DNA of 64,000 bases from JAGVPT01 sp964439265. GTDB taxonomy: Bacteria; Bacteroidota; Ignavibacteria; UBA10030; UBA8401. The translations under genes were made by a program, and so were the position numbers. The notes beneath the pieces are model-generated. The model saw nothing but the letters and a program-made list of their open reading frames with translations. It ran no database searches and was not told the DNA's origin. Location of the stretch: positions 1 through 64,000 of the forward strand of contig CAYTOA010000020.1 of NCBI GenBank assembly GCA_964439265.1. The letters are read 5' to 3'. The stretch's first letter is position 1, and each line of letters begins with the position of its first letter. Below, piece after piece: positions 17,186 through 26,225 of the stretch.

Positions 17186-17249
17186 TGAGGTCTCCTTTAA
17201 GTACTCGAATCCATTGTAAGAATAAATATTCCTGTCATCGATAACCCCA

Positions 17250-17271
17250 CCCTATCCCTCCCCTGATAGGG
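17250..17271 (-). terminator. Weak hairpin after the DUF5686 gene
   Basis: CCCTATC (17250-17256) pairs with GATAGGG (17265-17271) across CCTCCCCT. It is 10 bases past the minus-strand stop at 17281 but lacks a T-run, so termination is uncertain. Confidence 0.35.
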
Positions 17272-17280
17272 AAGGGAATA

Positions 17281-19650
17281 TTAGAAGATGTCGCCGATCC
17301 CCAGCGTTAACGCAAGGCTGCGCGGCTCAACTCCTCGCCACGTCAAATCGAAACGAAGAATGTCTAGAATGCGGTTTATGCTTACTCCTCCTTCGTAGTA
17401 CCATCCGTTTGTCGTTTTAAATGTAGGCGGCCCAGCGAATACCGACGGCGTGAGCCACGATTGAGCGACAGACGCGAACACGATCAGCTCGAGGTTGCTC
17501 TCATAGAGAAAGGGAATTCCGCTCGCGAGAAACGGCAACCGCCTGAAATTGTGTTCGAGCGAAAGAAGCATGAACCGGTCTCCGGAGAATTCTTTCACTC
17601 CCGCAGCACGCAGCCCCCCGAACCATGCCGTTCCAAGGTAGCTCGATTCCAGATTGAAGAGCCGCTGCGGCAGACGATCGCCGGCGAGCATCCCGCCGCT
17701 CAAACTGATGGACATCGTCGGATTGAAGAATAGACTCATGTCGTACGTCGGAAACTTCACCCGCAGTGCGCCGGCGATTCTCGTGAATCCGAAATCGCTG
17801 CTCAGAAGACTCTTGGAGGAATATTCGATCGAAGTATGAGCTGTAAGATAGGGATTGCTGAAAAAATACTGCAGCTCGTCCCCATACTGCGCATTGAATG
17901 TGAGCGCACGAAGTGTACCGTCGGCGATCGGCGGGTTCAGACGGTAGGTTCTATCGCGGTCAAAAAAGCTGTACTCCGTTATATTTTTGAGAGAGGTTTC
18001 GTACTCATTGGTGTAGCCCAGCTGAGCGTGCACACCGGGAGCATCCTTCCGGGGGACAAGATTCCCTTCAAGGAACCCATGCCATCCCCGCGAAAGAAAA
18101 TAATCGCGGTAGTCATCTTTCGAAAAAAGTGAACCGAGAAGGATTTCAAGATCTTCAAAGTACCCTTCGTCCGGGCGGTTGTCAAGCCTGCGGTACACGG
18201 TACCTCCGATCCCGAGCAAACGCTGAGGGGCGAAATAATACGTTGCACCTCCGGAATACTTCCATCGCTTGTCGTCGAAGCAGTATCCCAATCCGCCGCG
18301 CAGCGCGAGAGAATTGGTCACCGAATCAATGTCGAACTTTCCGCCCGTGAACAATCCTTCCACACGGTTGAACCGAAGGTCAACGTACGATAAGCCGGCA
18401 ACGCCCGCGTTAAGAGAATTCAGCGATTTTGTTTTCCGCCCGATCTGACTTTCAATGGTGGCAGTACTGTCCAGAGTATTATAGGCCTGCTCCTCTTTGA
18501 CATTGAGCGGAAGAAGAGGGTGCTCGGCCCAATAGCTGGAATCGAATTTTGATGCCTCGGGTGCGACGGTCAGCCGCGGCATCACCGCGATGCTGTCGGC
18601 AAAGTCAGGGTTGATTTTGTAGTCCGACATGACAACATACCGCACGAAAGAAAATTTAAGAAGCGAGAACCCCATCAAGTTCACGTCGGCTTTTCCCCGC
18701 ACCCTGTAATCGACCGGCATCCAGAAACGATTTTCGTAGAGCCGGAATTGCTGCAAGTAGTGAAACGCCACGTTCTTCAGAAACGGGATTGCGAACGCTT
18801 CGTTTGGCACGAAATCAACGTTCATGACGGCATAGCTTCGTTCGGCAATTGAGATCCTCCCGCGGAAAAGGGGCCTCACCCTCGATCGCGGAATAACGTC
18901 GATGTCGTACACGTCCATTCCATCCATCGAACGAGTCCGGACGAGCTTATAATCATAATAAGAAAACGCGTCGGGGGATGTCGGACCGATAAATTTGAAC
19001 CCTCCCGTGACGACAGTATCATCGTTGAAATTCGTCACTTCGCCGATGCGATTGACGATCTCTCCCATCGCGAGGTTTTTCGTTTGCCGTTTTTGGTGAA
19101 CGACCTCGCGAAGCGAATCGTTTGCCCGCCAGTACAGCGTGAGATACGACTCCGAAATTGCCCCGATGGCGGTATCGAGGTCGATGGTGATCCGGCTGTA
19201 GGCCTCGGCCTGGAACGTTCTCAGCGCTCCCATCCACTTCGGCTTGCTTTCAATCGCACGGCGGATAATTTCGATGGCCGGGTCTTCGTCGGTGACGACG
19301 ATCTCGGGCATCCTGATCGCCTCGGGCTGCAGCGCGGCACGAAGTTCCTGGGCGTTTGACGGCGACACATTTACCGTATCCGAACGATAGCCGAGAAAGC
19401 TTATGATGAGAGTCGACGTTCCGGCCGGGACTGATAGCTGGAATTGCCCGCGTTCATTGGAGATCGTCCCCCTGTTGGAGGGCCCTTCCACGCGGATGGT
19501 TGCAGCCGGGAGCGGCATATTCGTCGCAGCGTCGAGGACGGTACCGGAAACCATATACTGCAGTTGACAAACCGCAATAAACGGAAAGAGAAGGAATAAT
19601 AAGAATAGGAAAATGCGCTGAGAAGGCACGGAATGCAACTCTCTCTTCAT
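17281..19650 (-). CDS. DUF5686 family outer-membrane protein with N-terminal carboxypeptidase-like domain
   Basis: A 789-residue outer-membrane protein typical of Bacteroidota. A signal peptide (RIFLFLLFLLFPFIAVCQ) is followed by a CarboxypepD_reg-like beta-sandwich (VSGTVLDAATNMPLPAATIRVEG, about 30-110), then the DUF5686 region (IVVTDEDPAIEIIRRAIESK and onward) and a C-terminal half that alternates aromatic strands like a beta barrel, ending in DIF. ATG 19650 is preferred over the ATG six codons upstream because it directly precedes the basic n-region of the signal peptide. Function is unknown; neighbours do not suggest one. A good promoter lies upstream (19704-19734). Confidence 0.85.
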   Translation of the reverse strand: MKRELHSVPSQRIFLFLLFLLFPFIAVCQLQYMVSGTVLDAATNMPLPAATIRVEGPSNRGTISNERGQFQLSVPAGTSTLIISFLGYRSDTVNVSPSNAQELRAALQPEAIRMPEIVVTDEDPAIEIIRRAIESKPKWMGALRTFQAEAYSRITIDLDTAIGAISESYLTLYWRANDSLREVVHQKRQTKNLAMGEIVNRIGEVTNFNDDTVVTGGFKFIGPTSPDAFSYYDYKLVRTRSMDGMDVYDIDVIPRSRVRPLFRGRISIAERSYAVMNVDFVPNEAFAIPFLKNVAFHYLQQFRLYENRFWMPVDYRVRGKADVNLMGFSLLKFSFVRYVVMSDYKINPDFADSIAVMPRLTVAPEASKFDSSYWAEHPLLPLNVKEEQAYNTLDSTATIESQIGRKTKSLNSLNAGVAGLSYVDLRFNRVEGLFTGGKFDIDSVTNSLALRGGLGYCFDDKRWKYSGGATYYFAPQRLLGIGGTVYRRLDNRPDEGYFEDLEILLGSLFSKDDYRDYFLSRGWHGFLEGNLVPRKDAPGVHAQLGYTNEYETSLKNITEYSFFDRDRTYRLNPPIADGTLRALTFNAQYGDELQYFFSNPYLTAHTSIEYSSKSLLSSDFGFTRIAGALRVKFPTYDMSLFFNPTMSISLSGGMLAGDRLPQRLFNLESSYLGTAWFGGLRAAGVKEFSGDRFMLLSLEHNFRRLPFLASGIPFLYESNLELIVFASVAQSWLTPSVFAGPPTFKTTNGWYYEGGVSINRILDILRFDLTWRGVEPRSLALTLGIGDIF

Positions 19651-19703
19651 CAAAAGTGATCCCCACATTCAGAATTGTGCAATGCAACTAGCACGCAGTG
19701 TTT

Positions 19704-19734
19704 CAAATGTAATCATATCAAGGAATTGATTCAA
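19704..19734 (-). promoter_or_regulatory. Probable promoter of the DUF5686 gene
   Basis: On the minus strand TTGAAT (19734-19729), a 17-base spacer, then TACATTTG (19711-19704). The -10 also matches the TAnnTTTG element described for Bacteroidota promoters. The start codon is about 50 bases downstream. Confidence 0.55.
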
Positions 19735-19856
19735 TACAAATTTGAACTGCGACAGACACGACAGATAAGAAATATTGTATCCGAGCGAAGCCGTGACCTC
19801 GCCCTCTACGGCTGCAATGTTGCATCTCCTCCATTTTCTTCCCATATTCACGGAGC

Positions 19857-22262
19857 ATGCACATGAGATCGATCGCCGATTACATATCAAAATTAAGTCA
19901 GCGGGACAGCAGGATGATGAAGGGGGGAATTTTTTTCCTCTTTGTATTTCTTGTCGCGTTGATGTTCCCGAGCGGAGAATCGATCGAATCCGACTACCAT
20001 GTCGGAACAATCTGGACGGACAAAGACCTCATCGCGCCGTTCCTGTTTCCCATTTACAAAGAGGAGCGCGATTACCAGCGTGAGAAAACGCTCGCCGCTC
20101 AAAGCGTCCATAAAGTTTTCGAAGAAGACCTGGGAGTTCCGCACAGTAACATTGATTCGCTGCAGAAATTTTTCGCTTCACTTCAATCAATCCTCGACAC
20201 CCGCGCGGCCTTCCGCCGCCAGCAGGAGTTGGAACGGAAGAACAGGCATGCCGGCAAGCACGGGCTTGCCGTCGATTCTGCCGCCTTGAGCAGCCGCATT
20301 CGCAGTATTCCCGTCAACATTACGGAAAACGAATGGGAAACGCTACAGCGGCTCCGGTCCGCCGACGCGTACGAGGGAAATCCCCGGTATCAATTTTCAT
20401 TGCGGCGGTTGCGACGCGACGTGCTGCTGGTCGTGAACGAGCTCTATCTGCAGGGGATACTCAACGTACGAAAAGAATCGGTCGGTACGGGGACCACTAT
20501 CGCCTTCCGCAAGAGGACCGACGAACAAATAACGCCGATCAGCAAATTTCTCGACGTTGATGACCTTGGCCGGGCTGTTCAGCAAACATTTATTTCAGGC
20601 TACAAGAGAGAGAACGATACTGTCTCGATCGCGACGAAAATTGCGCTCTCGTTCCTTTCCCCCAACATCATCTTTCAGAAAGCCCAGACCAATAAAGAGA
20701 TCGCGATCGCTCTGGACGAAGTGCCGCGCACCGTCGGGATTGTGCAGGAGAACGAGCGCATCGTCGCCACCCACGAGCGCATCACGGATGACGTTAAACT
20801 GAAGCTCGATTCGCTCCGCAAGGCAAAAGCGGAACGGGGCGCAGACGTCAATCAGGTGACAACCTTCCTTGGAAAGTTTCTCCAGATATTTGCCATTTCG
20901 TTCCTTTTTGGCATCTACTTGTACTTGTTCCGCAAGCGGATCTTTCACGACAATTCCAAAATCCTGCTGATCACCCTCATCGTGCTCCTGGAAGCGCTGT
21001 TGGCGTACGTCACCCTGCACATGAACGCCGAAGCCCCGATCGAACTGCTGATCGTTGTCCCCGCCGCATCCATGCTCCTGTCGATCATCTTCGATTCGAG
21101 GGTCGCGTTCTATTGTACGGTAACGATGGCGTTCGTCGTTGCGGGAATTCGGGGCAACGATTATTCGATCGCGTTTTTCTCTGTCATAGCCGGATCGCTG
21201 GCAGTGTACACGGTACGGGATATCAAGCACCGGACGCAGATCTTCCGCTCCATCATTTTTATTTTCCTCGGCTATTTTGTGTCGATTGTTGCAATGTCGC
21301 TGGAGCGGTACGACTCGCTCACGTCGGTGCTGAATCAATTGACGATGGCGGCGGCGAACGCCGTTTTCTCGCCGGTGCTGACGTATGGTCTGTTGATCTT
21401 CTTCGAGCGATTCTTCCATATCACGACCGACCTGACACTGCTCGAGCTGTCAGACTTCAACCAGCCTTTGCTGAAAGAACTCTCGCAAAAAGCTCCGGGA
21501 ACGTTCAACCATTCCATCAATATGGGGTCGCTCGCCGAATCCGCCGCCGAGGCGATCGGGGCAAATGCTACACTGGCGCGGGTGGGAGCGTACTACCACG
21601 ATATCGGAAAGATCACCAAACCGACGATGTTCGTCGAGAACCAGCTCGGCACGATCAACAAACACGAAAGGCTCACCCCGAAATTCAGCGCTCGCGTGAT
21701 CGCGGCGCATGTCAAAGACGGAATCACCCTGGGACAGGAATTCGGACTTCCTTCCGTCGTCACCGATTTCATTCCGATGCATCACGGCACGACGATGATC
21801 GGTTTCTTTTACGAGCAGGCGCTGAAGAAGAAGGGCGAATTTGAGACGGTCGATGAGAATGAATTTCATTATCCGGGTCCAAAACCGCAGACGAGAGAAA
21901 CGGGCATCGTGATGCTTGCCGATGCCGTGGAAGCGTCCACGCGTTCAATCGAAAATCCGACAGTGCAGAAGATCGAGGAGCGGATCGACGAGCTTATCAA
22001 AGCGCGCTTCATGGACGGGCAGCTCGACGAATGCGACCTGACGCTGCGCGACCTCACCCGCATCAAAGTCAATTTTGTGAAGATCCTTACCGGCATTCAT
22101 CATTCTCGCATGCAGTACCCGGAACAACAACTGCCGCCGGCCGCAGAACCGGTACTCGTGGAAGAAACCCCCGTTCCGCTCAAACGAGAGAGCCCGGAAG
22201 CGATACGTCCGAGAGTACGCCGCCGTGCATCCGGCCCTTCCTCGAAGCCGTCAAAAGAATGA
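19857..22262 (+). CDS. pgpH: 7TM-HD family phosphohydrolase (PgpH-type c-di-AMP phosphodiesterase)
   Basis: Matches the layout of Listeria PgpH: an N-terminal membrane segment (FFLFVFLVALMFP), an extracytoplasmic 7TMR-HDED domain (about 45-330), seven membrane segments (about 340-530) and a cytoplasmic HD domain with FNHSINMGSLAE, YYHDIGK (His581-Asp582) and MHHGTTMIGFFYEQA. PgpH proteins hydrolyse c-di-AMP and so control osmolyte and wall balance. The last 60 residues are a Pro/Arg-rich tail. An alternative in-frame ATG at 19863 exists, giving MRSIADY. Its stop overlaps the start of the Xer recombinase (ATGA), so the two are translationally coupled; that pairing is seen in other genomes only by my recollection, not checked. 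Confidence 0.88.
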   Translation: MHMRSIADYISKLSQRDSRMMKGGIFFLFVFLVALMFPSGESIESDYHVGTIWTDKDLIAPFLFPIYKEERDYQREKTLAAQSVHKVFEEDLGVPHSNIDSLQKFFASLQSILDTRAAFRRQQELERKNRHAGKHGLAVDSAALSSRIRSIPVNITENEWETLQRLRSADAYEGNPRYQFSLRRLRRDVLLVVNELYLQGILNVRKESVGTGTTIAFRKRTDEQITPISKFLDVDDLGRAVQQTFISGYKRENDTVSIATKIALSFLSPNIIFQKAQTNKEIAIALDEVPRTVGIVQENERIVATHERITDDVKLKLDSLRKAKAERGADVNQVTTFLGKFLQIFAISFLFGIYLYLFRKRIFHDNSKILLITLIVLLEALLAYVTLHMNAEAPIELLIVVPAASMLLSIIFDSRVAFYCTVTMAFVVAGIRGNDYSIAFFSVIAGSLAVYTVRDIKHRTQIFRSIIFIFLGYFVSIVAMSLERYDSLTSVLNQLTMAAANAVFSPVLTYGLLIFFERFFHITTDLTLLELSDFNQPLLKELSQKAPGTFNHSINMGSLAESAAEAIGANATLARVGAYYHDIGKITKPTMFVENQLGTINKHERLTPKFSARVIAAHVKDGITLGQEFGLPSVVTDFIPMHHGTTMIGFFYEQALKKKGEFETVDENEFHYPGPKPQTRETGIVMLADAVEASTRSIENPTVQKIEERIDELIKARFMDGQLDECDLTLRDLTRIKVNFVKILTGIHHSRMQYPEQQLPPAAEPVLVEETPVPLKRESPEAIRPRVRRRASGPSSKPSKE

Positions 22263-23161
22263 CGTCCGACATAGAAAAGTTCTTCCGCTTTCTCCAGTTT
22301 GAAAAGAGTCTCGCCACCAACTCCATCGAGGCGTACCGGCATGACATCGCCCGGTACGCGGTGTTCCTCGAAGTACGCGGCATCGCAGCGGCCACCAGCG
22401 CAACAGGCGACGACGTCGCAGCCTTCATCCACGAACTGCACCGGCTCGGGCTTTCGGCCCGGAGCGTCGCGCGCAACCTTTCGGCGGTAAAGAGTTTTCA
22501 CCGCTTTCTCCTTGGAGAAAAGATCACCACAAATGATCCGACGCTGACGATCGAGCTTCCGAAAAGAGGCAAGGCTCTCCCGGATGTCCTCAGCGTCGAC
22601 GAGATCAACAAAATCATCGACGCAACGTCACAAAAAAAAGAGGACGAGAAGAAACTATGGATCCGGGACCGTGCAATTCTGGAAACCCTGTACGCTACCG
22701 GAATGCGCGTGTCGGAATTAACGGAACTCAAACAATCGAATGTTTCCTTCGACGATGAGCTGGTGCGCGTGTTCGGCAAAGGTTCGAAAGAGCGGCTTAT
22801 CCCGATCGGGAAACCCGCCCTGCAGTGGATACAACGATATCAAACAGAGGTGAGAGGGAAGCTCGCCGAGACGCACGCTACCAACAACGCCGTCTTTCTC
22901 AACTGGCGCGGCAGATCGATGTCCCGCGCAGCAATCTGGAACATCGTGAAGGAATACACACACCTCGCACGCATTTCTAAAGAAGTTCACCCGCATACAT
23001 TCCGCCACTCGTTTGCCACACACCTCCTTGAAGGAGGAGCCGACCTTCGCGCCGTTCAGGAAATGCTCGGCCATGCCGACATCTCGACTACACAAATTTA
23101 TACCCATATCGACAGGGAGTTCGTGAAAGCCGAGCACAGGAAGTATCATCCGAGAGGATGA
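22259..23161 (+). CDS. xerD: Tyrosine recombinase XerC/XerD
   Basis: A site-specific recombinase for chromosome dimer resolution at dif. From the ATG that overlaps the upstream stop it is exactly 300 residues, the family length. N-terminal SAM-like domain (1-95) with FLQFEKSLATNSIEAYRHDI; catalytic residues Arg150 (GMRVSEL), the Lys in GKGSKERLIP, His246 and Arg249 (HPHTFRHSFATHLL), His272 (LGHADISTTQ) and nucleophile Tyr281 (IYTHI). All are present. No integron, phage or att repeats flank it, so it is the housekeeping type. XerC and XerD cannot be told apart safely from sequence alone. Confidence 0.9.
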   Translation: MTSDIEKFFRFLQFEKSLATNSIEAYRHDIARYAVFLEVRGIAAATSATGDDVAAFIHELHRLGLSARSVARNLSAVKSFHRFLLGEKITTNDPTLTIELPKRGKALPDVLSVDEINKIIDATSQKKEDEKKLWIRDRAILETLYATGMRVSELTELKQSNVSFDDELVRVFGKGSKERLIPIGKPALQWIQRYQTEVRGKLAETHATNNAVFLNWRGRSMSRAAIWNIVKEYTHLARISKEVHPHTFRHSFATHLLEGGADLRAVQEMLGHADISTTQIYTHIDREFVKAEHRKYHPRG

Positions 23162-23218
23162 AGGGGGCAGTTTTACCAGAGACACATAGCCGTGAAGATT
23201 TATTTTCATCGCATTTTC

Positions 23219-23330
23219 ATCTCGTTCCCAAACTCCGTTTGGGAACGTCGTCCACAGCCCCTCTTGTGCGTATTTTCTTGAAGCGGAGCTTCACAAGAGT
23301 TCGTTCCCAACGGGACGTTGGGAACGAGAT
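23219..23330. repeat. 112-base foldback element, CTCGTTCCCAA arms, copy A
   Basis: ATCTCGTTCCCAA (23219-23231) and TTGGGAACGAGAT (23318-23330) are perfect inverted repeats. Inside are CCCAAACTCCGTTTGGGAAC on the left and CCCAACGGGACGTTGGGAAC on the right, each a hairpin, with a central CTTGAAGCGGAGCTTCA hairpin. The element at 26066-26179 has the same plan and similar sequence, so this is a dispersed non-coding repeat, MITE- or REP-like. Confidence 0.85.
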
Positions 23331-23449
23331 CAAAAGCGGGACGAAGTGAAGAATCTAAGCAGTTACTATGACATAGATCCTCCGCTTCGCTCAGGACAAC
23401 ATATGGCTAAAGCCTTCCCTTTAATTAAAGAGTGCAACACCCACGCCAC
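23331..23449. other. Spacer with fragment of another repeat
   Basis: No gene. Near 23384-23397 CTTCGCTCAGGAC resembles part of the foldback at 6680-6771. AT-rich afterwards. Confidence 0.35.
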
Positions 23450-23570
23450 TTGACTTTTTTTTGATTTTTTTGCTTCATTATAGAGACAAAGAGAACCCGC
23501 CGGCACGATTGTCCGAGTAGCGAGGGCACGCCGTCGGGCTTTTGTATTTTTTTGAGGACAGCTGCAACCT
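23450..23570 (+). promoter_or_regulatory. Leader of lysC with a terminator-like hairpin (possible attenuator)
   Basis: TTGACT at 23450 is followed by T-rich sequence and CATTATAGAG, a poor but possible promoter. Then CCCGCCGGC (23496-23504) pairs with GCCGTCGGG (23530-23538) with one mismatch, followed by CTTTTGTATTTTTTT. Such a stem plus T-run ahead of the first gene of lysine/threonine synthesis fits attenuation. No Thr/Ile/Lys-rich leader peptide and no lysine-riboswitch core was recognised, so the sensor is unclear. Confidence 0.45.
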
Positions 23571-24953
23571 ATGATCATCATGAAATTCGGCGGCACGTCG
23601 GTAGAGGACGCCGCAGCAATAAAAAATGTGACCGAAATCGTCCGGAAAGAGATTCCTCGTCGGCCGGTCGTCGTCGTCTCCGCCTGTGCCGGAGTGACGA
23701 ACCTGCTGTTGAAAACGGCGGCACTGGCGTCGAAGGGGAAGAAAGACGATGCGCTGCAGAACGTCGCCGCAATCGAAGGCAGACACAAGAACATCGCCAA
23801 GGAATTGTTTGATGCCGACAACGCGAAATTTCTCTTCAAGCATATCTCGGTTTTTGCCGAAGAACTCGCCGCGCTTGTCAACGGCGTTGTCATCCTCGGT
23901 GAACTGACCCCGAGGTCGCTCGATACCTTTGCATCGTACGGCGAACGGATGTCATCCTTTATCATCCACAATTATTTTGAAGCGTGTAAACTCAAGTCCT
24001 TCCTCGTCGATGCACGCTCATTCATGATCACAGACGATCAGTTCACCAAAGCGCTCCCCCTCTTCGATACCGTCGAGCGAAAATTGCGGGAGATCGTCCA
24101 GCCGAAGGTCGAGAACAACTACGTCGTCATTACGCAGGGATTTATCGGGTCGACCCAATCCGGAATTACGACCACAATCGGGCGGGGAGGCTCCGACTAC
24201 ACGGCGGCGATTGTCGGTTCGCTCCTCGATGCCAAGGATATCCAGATCTGGACCGACGTCGACGGCATCCTGACCTCGGACCCGAGCGTCGTGGATAACG
24301 CAAAGAAAATCAAAGTGATGTCCTTCAACGAAGCGGCGGAACTCGCGTATTTCGGGGCACGGGTGCTTCATCCGGAAACAATACTCCCCGCGGTCAAGAA
24401 AGACATCCCGGTCCATGTGTTGAACTCGCGCCGTCCCCAATCGACCGGCACGCTGATCATCGCGAAACCGGAGGTCGCCACCGAGTGCGTGGTGAAGTCG
24501 ATCGCCTACAAAGAGGGCATCACGCTTATCAGCATCGTTTCGACGAGAATGTTCCTTGCCCACGGATTTCTGGAGCACGTCTTCGACGTCTTTCACAAAT
24601 ACGAAACGGTCGTGCATACGGTGGCGACCTCGGAAGTGAGCATCTCGGCCACGATCGACAACGTCGAAAATCTCGGACTCATCCTGCAGGAGCTGAAGAC
24701 ATTTTCCACAGTGAGCGTAAGCGACAGAAAGGCGATCGTCTGCGTTGTCGGCGAGCATTTGAAGAACAGCCCCGGCGTCGCGGCAAAGGTGCTGAGCGCG
24801 ATCACCGATATCAACGTGAACATGATCTCCCAGGGAGCCTCTGAGATCAACATCAGTTTCGTCATCGACGAAGAGCACGTAGACGATGTTGTCCGGAGAC
24901 TGCACAAGGAATTCTTTTCAGACGTCAAACACTTAACCGAAATATTCGAATAG
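23571..24953 (+). CDS. lysC: Aspartate kinase
   Basis: Phosphorylates aspartate, the first step towards lysine, threonine, methionine and diaminopimelate. The N-terminal catalytic domain has MKFGGTSVEDAAAI (4-17), TTTIGRGGSDYTAAIVG and WTDVDGILTSDP; two ACT domains (about 310-460) with VSTRMFLAHGFLEHVFDVF, HTVATSEVSISATID and VNMISQGASEINISFVID give allosteric feedback control. At 460 residues it is monofunctional, without a homoserine dehydrogenase domain. It is 21 bases upstream of asd. The longer, non-LysC-alpha form resembles ThrA/LysC type enzymes of Bacteroidota. Which amino acid inhibits it cannot be read here. Confidence 0.95.
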   Translation: MIIMKFGGTSVEDAAAIKNVTEIVRKEIPRRPVVVVSACAGVTNLLLKTAALASKGKKDDALQNVAAIEGRHKNIAKELFDADNAKFLFKHISVFAEELAALVNGVVILGELTPRSLDTFASYGERMSSFIIHNYFEACKLKSFLVDARSFMITDDQFTKALPLFDTVERKLREIVQPKVENNYVVITQGFIGSTQSGITTTIGRGGSDYTAAIVGSLLDAKDIQIWTDVDGILTSDPSVVDNAKKIKVMSFNEAAELAYFGARVLHPETILPAVKKDIPVHVLNSRRPQSTGTLIIAKPEVATECVVKSIAYKEGITLISIVSTRMFLAHGFLEHVFDVFHKYETVVHTVATSEVSISATIDNVENLGLILQELKTFSTVSVSDRKAIVCVVGEHLKNSPGVAAKVLSAITDINVNMISQGASEINISFVIDEEHVDDVVRRLHKEFFSDVKHLTEIFE

Positions 24954-24974
24954 CCCACGAGAGGATGAGAACGC

Positions 24975-25982
24975 ATGAAGCTGTATAAGGTTGCAGTTGC
25001 CGGCGCCACCGGCATGGTCGGCAGAAAAATGATCCAGGTCCTTGAGGAACGGGAGTTCCCGGTCGGAGAGCTCATTCCGCTCGCTTCAAGCCGGTCGGCG
25101 GGACAAAAAATAAAGTTCAAAGGAGCCAGCGTCCGCGTCGAAGAGTTGACGCATGAGATCCTTTCCCAGCGCAACATCGAGATCGCGCTTTTTTCCGCCG
25201 GCGCGTCGGTGAGCCGCGAGTTCGCCCCGACGGCTGCGATGCACGGAACGCTTGTCATCGACAACAGCAGCGCCTTCCGCATGGAACCGGACATTCCTCT
25301 TGTCGTGCCGGAGGTTAATCCCCAAAAAATTTTCGACCACATGGGGATCATTGCGAACCCGAACTGTTCGACGATCCAGATGGTCGTTGCGCTCAAGCCG
25401 CTGCACGACCGGTTCAAGATCAAACGGATCGTCGTATCGACATACCAATCTGTAACGGGAGCAGGCAAAAAAGGGTACGACCAGCTGATGAAAGAACTGA
25501 ACAAAGAAGAAATCATCGCAAAAAAATTCCCCTACCAGATCTCGTTCAACTGCCTCCCGCATATCGACGACTTTATGGATGACGGATATACCAAAGAAGA
25601 AGTGAAAATGATGAAGGAAACGCAGAAGATCATGGGAGACAATTCCATCAAGGTTACCGCAACGTGCGTCCGGGTTCCTGTCATCGGCGGACACAGCGAA
25701 TCGGTGAACGTCGAGTTTGAAAAACCGTACGATCTTGTGGATGTGAGGGAAATTCTGCGGAAGGCGCAGGGCGTGGTCGTGCAGGACGATCCGAAAGACA
25801 AACAGTATCCGATGCCGATCTGGGCGTACGATAAAGACGAAGTGTTTGTGGGGCGGTTGAGACGCGATGAGACGGTGAAGAGCGGCTTGAACATGTGGAT
25901 CGTTTCCGACAACATCCGGAAAGGCGCCGCGACGAACGCCGTCCAGATCGCCGAAGCCTGGATCGCAGGGAAACAGGACTAG
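24975..25982 (+). CDS. asd: Aspartate-semialdehyde dehydrogenase
   Basis: Reduces aspartyl phosphate to aspartate semialdehyde with NADPH, the second step of the aspartate pathway. NADP-binding AGATGMVGRKM at 9-19, catalytic Cys131 in ANPNCSTIQ, the acid/base His240 in VIGGHSES, and SVTGAGKKG. Length 335 is typical of the Gram-positive/archaeal-like class of the enzyme. The ribosome site GAGAGGATGAGA precedes ATG 24975. It follows lysC with a 21-base gap, so both are one transcript. Confidence 0.96.
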   Translation: MKLYKVAVAGATGMVGRKMIQVLEEREFPVGELIPLASSRSAGQKIKFKGASVRVEELTHEILSQRNIEIALFSAGASVSREFAPTAAMHGTLVIDNSSAFRMEPDIPLVVPEVNPQKIFDHMGIIANPNCSTIQMVVALKPLHDRFKIKRIVVSTYQSVTGAGKKGYDQLMKELNKEEIIAKKFPYQISFNCLPHIDDFMDDGYTKEEVKMMKETQKIMGDNSIKVTATCVRVPVIGGHSESVNVEFEKPYDLVDVREILRKAQGVVVQDDPKDKQYPMPIWAYDKDEVFVGRLRRDETVKSGLNMWIVSDNIRKGAATNAVQIAEAWIAGKQD

Positions 25983-25997
25983 TCCGCTGACGGAAAA

Positions 25998-26065
25998 ACA
26001 TTCCTCACGCAAAGACGCCAAGGCGCAAAGTAAGATTTTCCATTTTTACCTGAACAGCTGTTTTG
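25998..26065. other. Spacer with repeat fragment
   Basis: CCTCACGCAAAGACGCCAAGG (around 26004-26024) resembles arms of the repeats at 14592-14720 and 38681-38785. No gene. Confidence 0.4.
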
Positions 26066-26179
26066 ATCTCGTTCCCAAACTCTGTTTGGGAACGCCGTCC
26101 GCACCACTTTTTTGCGTTGCATTGTTATGAAGTAGCGCTTCACAACAGCGCGTTCCCAACGAGACGTTGGGAACGAGGT
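26066..26179. repeat. 114-base foldback element, CTCGTTCCCAA arms, copy B
   Basis: Same plan as the copy at 23219-23330: ATCTCGTTCCCAA (26066-26078) against TTGGGAACGAGGT (26167-26179), with TCCCAAACTCTGTTTGGGA and CCCAACGAGACGTTGGG hairpins and a central TGAAGTAGCGCTTCA stem. Internal positions differ between the copies but pairing is kept. It lies between asd and lysA, so a transcript through the cluster would contain it. Confidence 0.85.
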
Positions 26180-26225
26180 AATAACGAGGTGATACTTGAA
26201 CAGCCGTTTCGATAACGACTAAACC

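Noticed and set aside
20595..21419. Minus-strand frame of 274 codons inside the 7TM-HD gene
   Set aside because: Shadow; low-complexity Asp/Arg/His-rich translation without motifs.
22259..23161. Xer recombinase as sign of an integron or phage island
   Set aside because: It is a 300-residue housekeeping-type enzyme coupled to the phosphodiesterase, with no attachment repeats, cassette array or phage genes nearby.
23366..23971. Minus-strand frame spanning the lysC leader and its 5' end
   Set aside because: Runs antisense through a well-supported gene and leader hairpin; no family or ribosome site.
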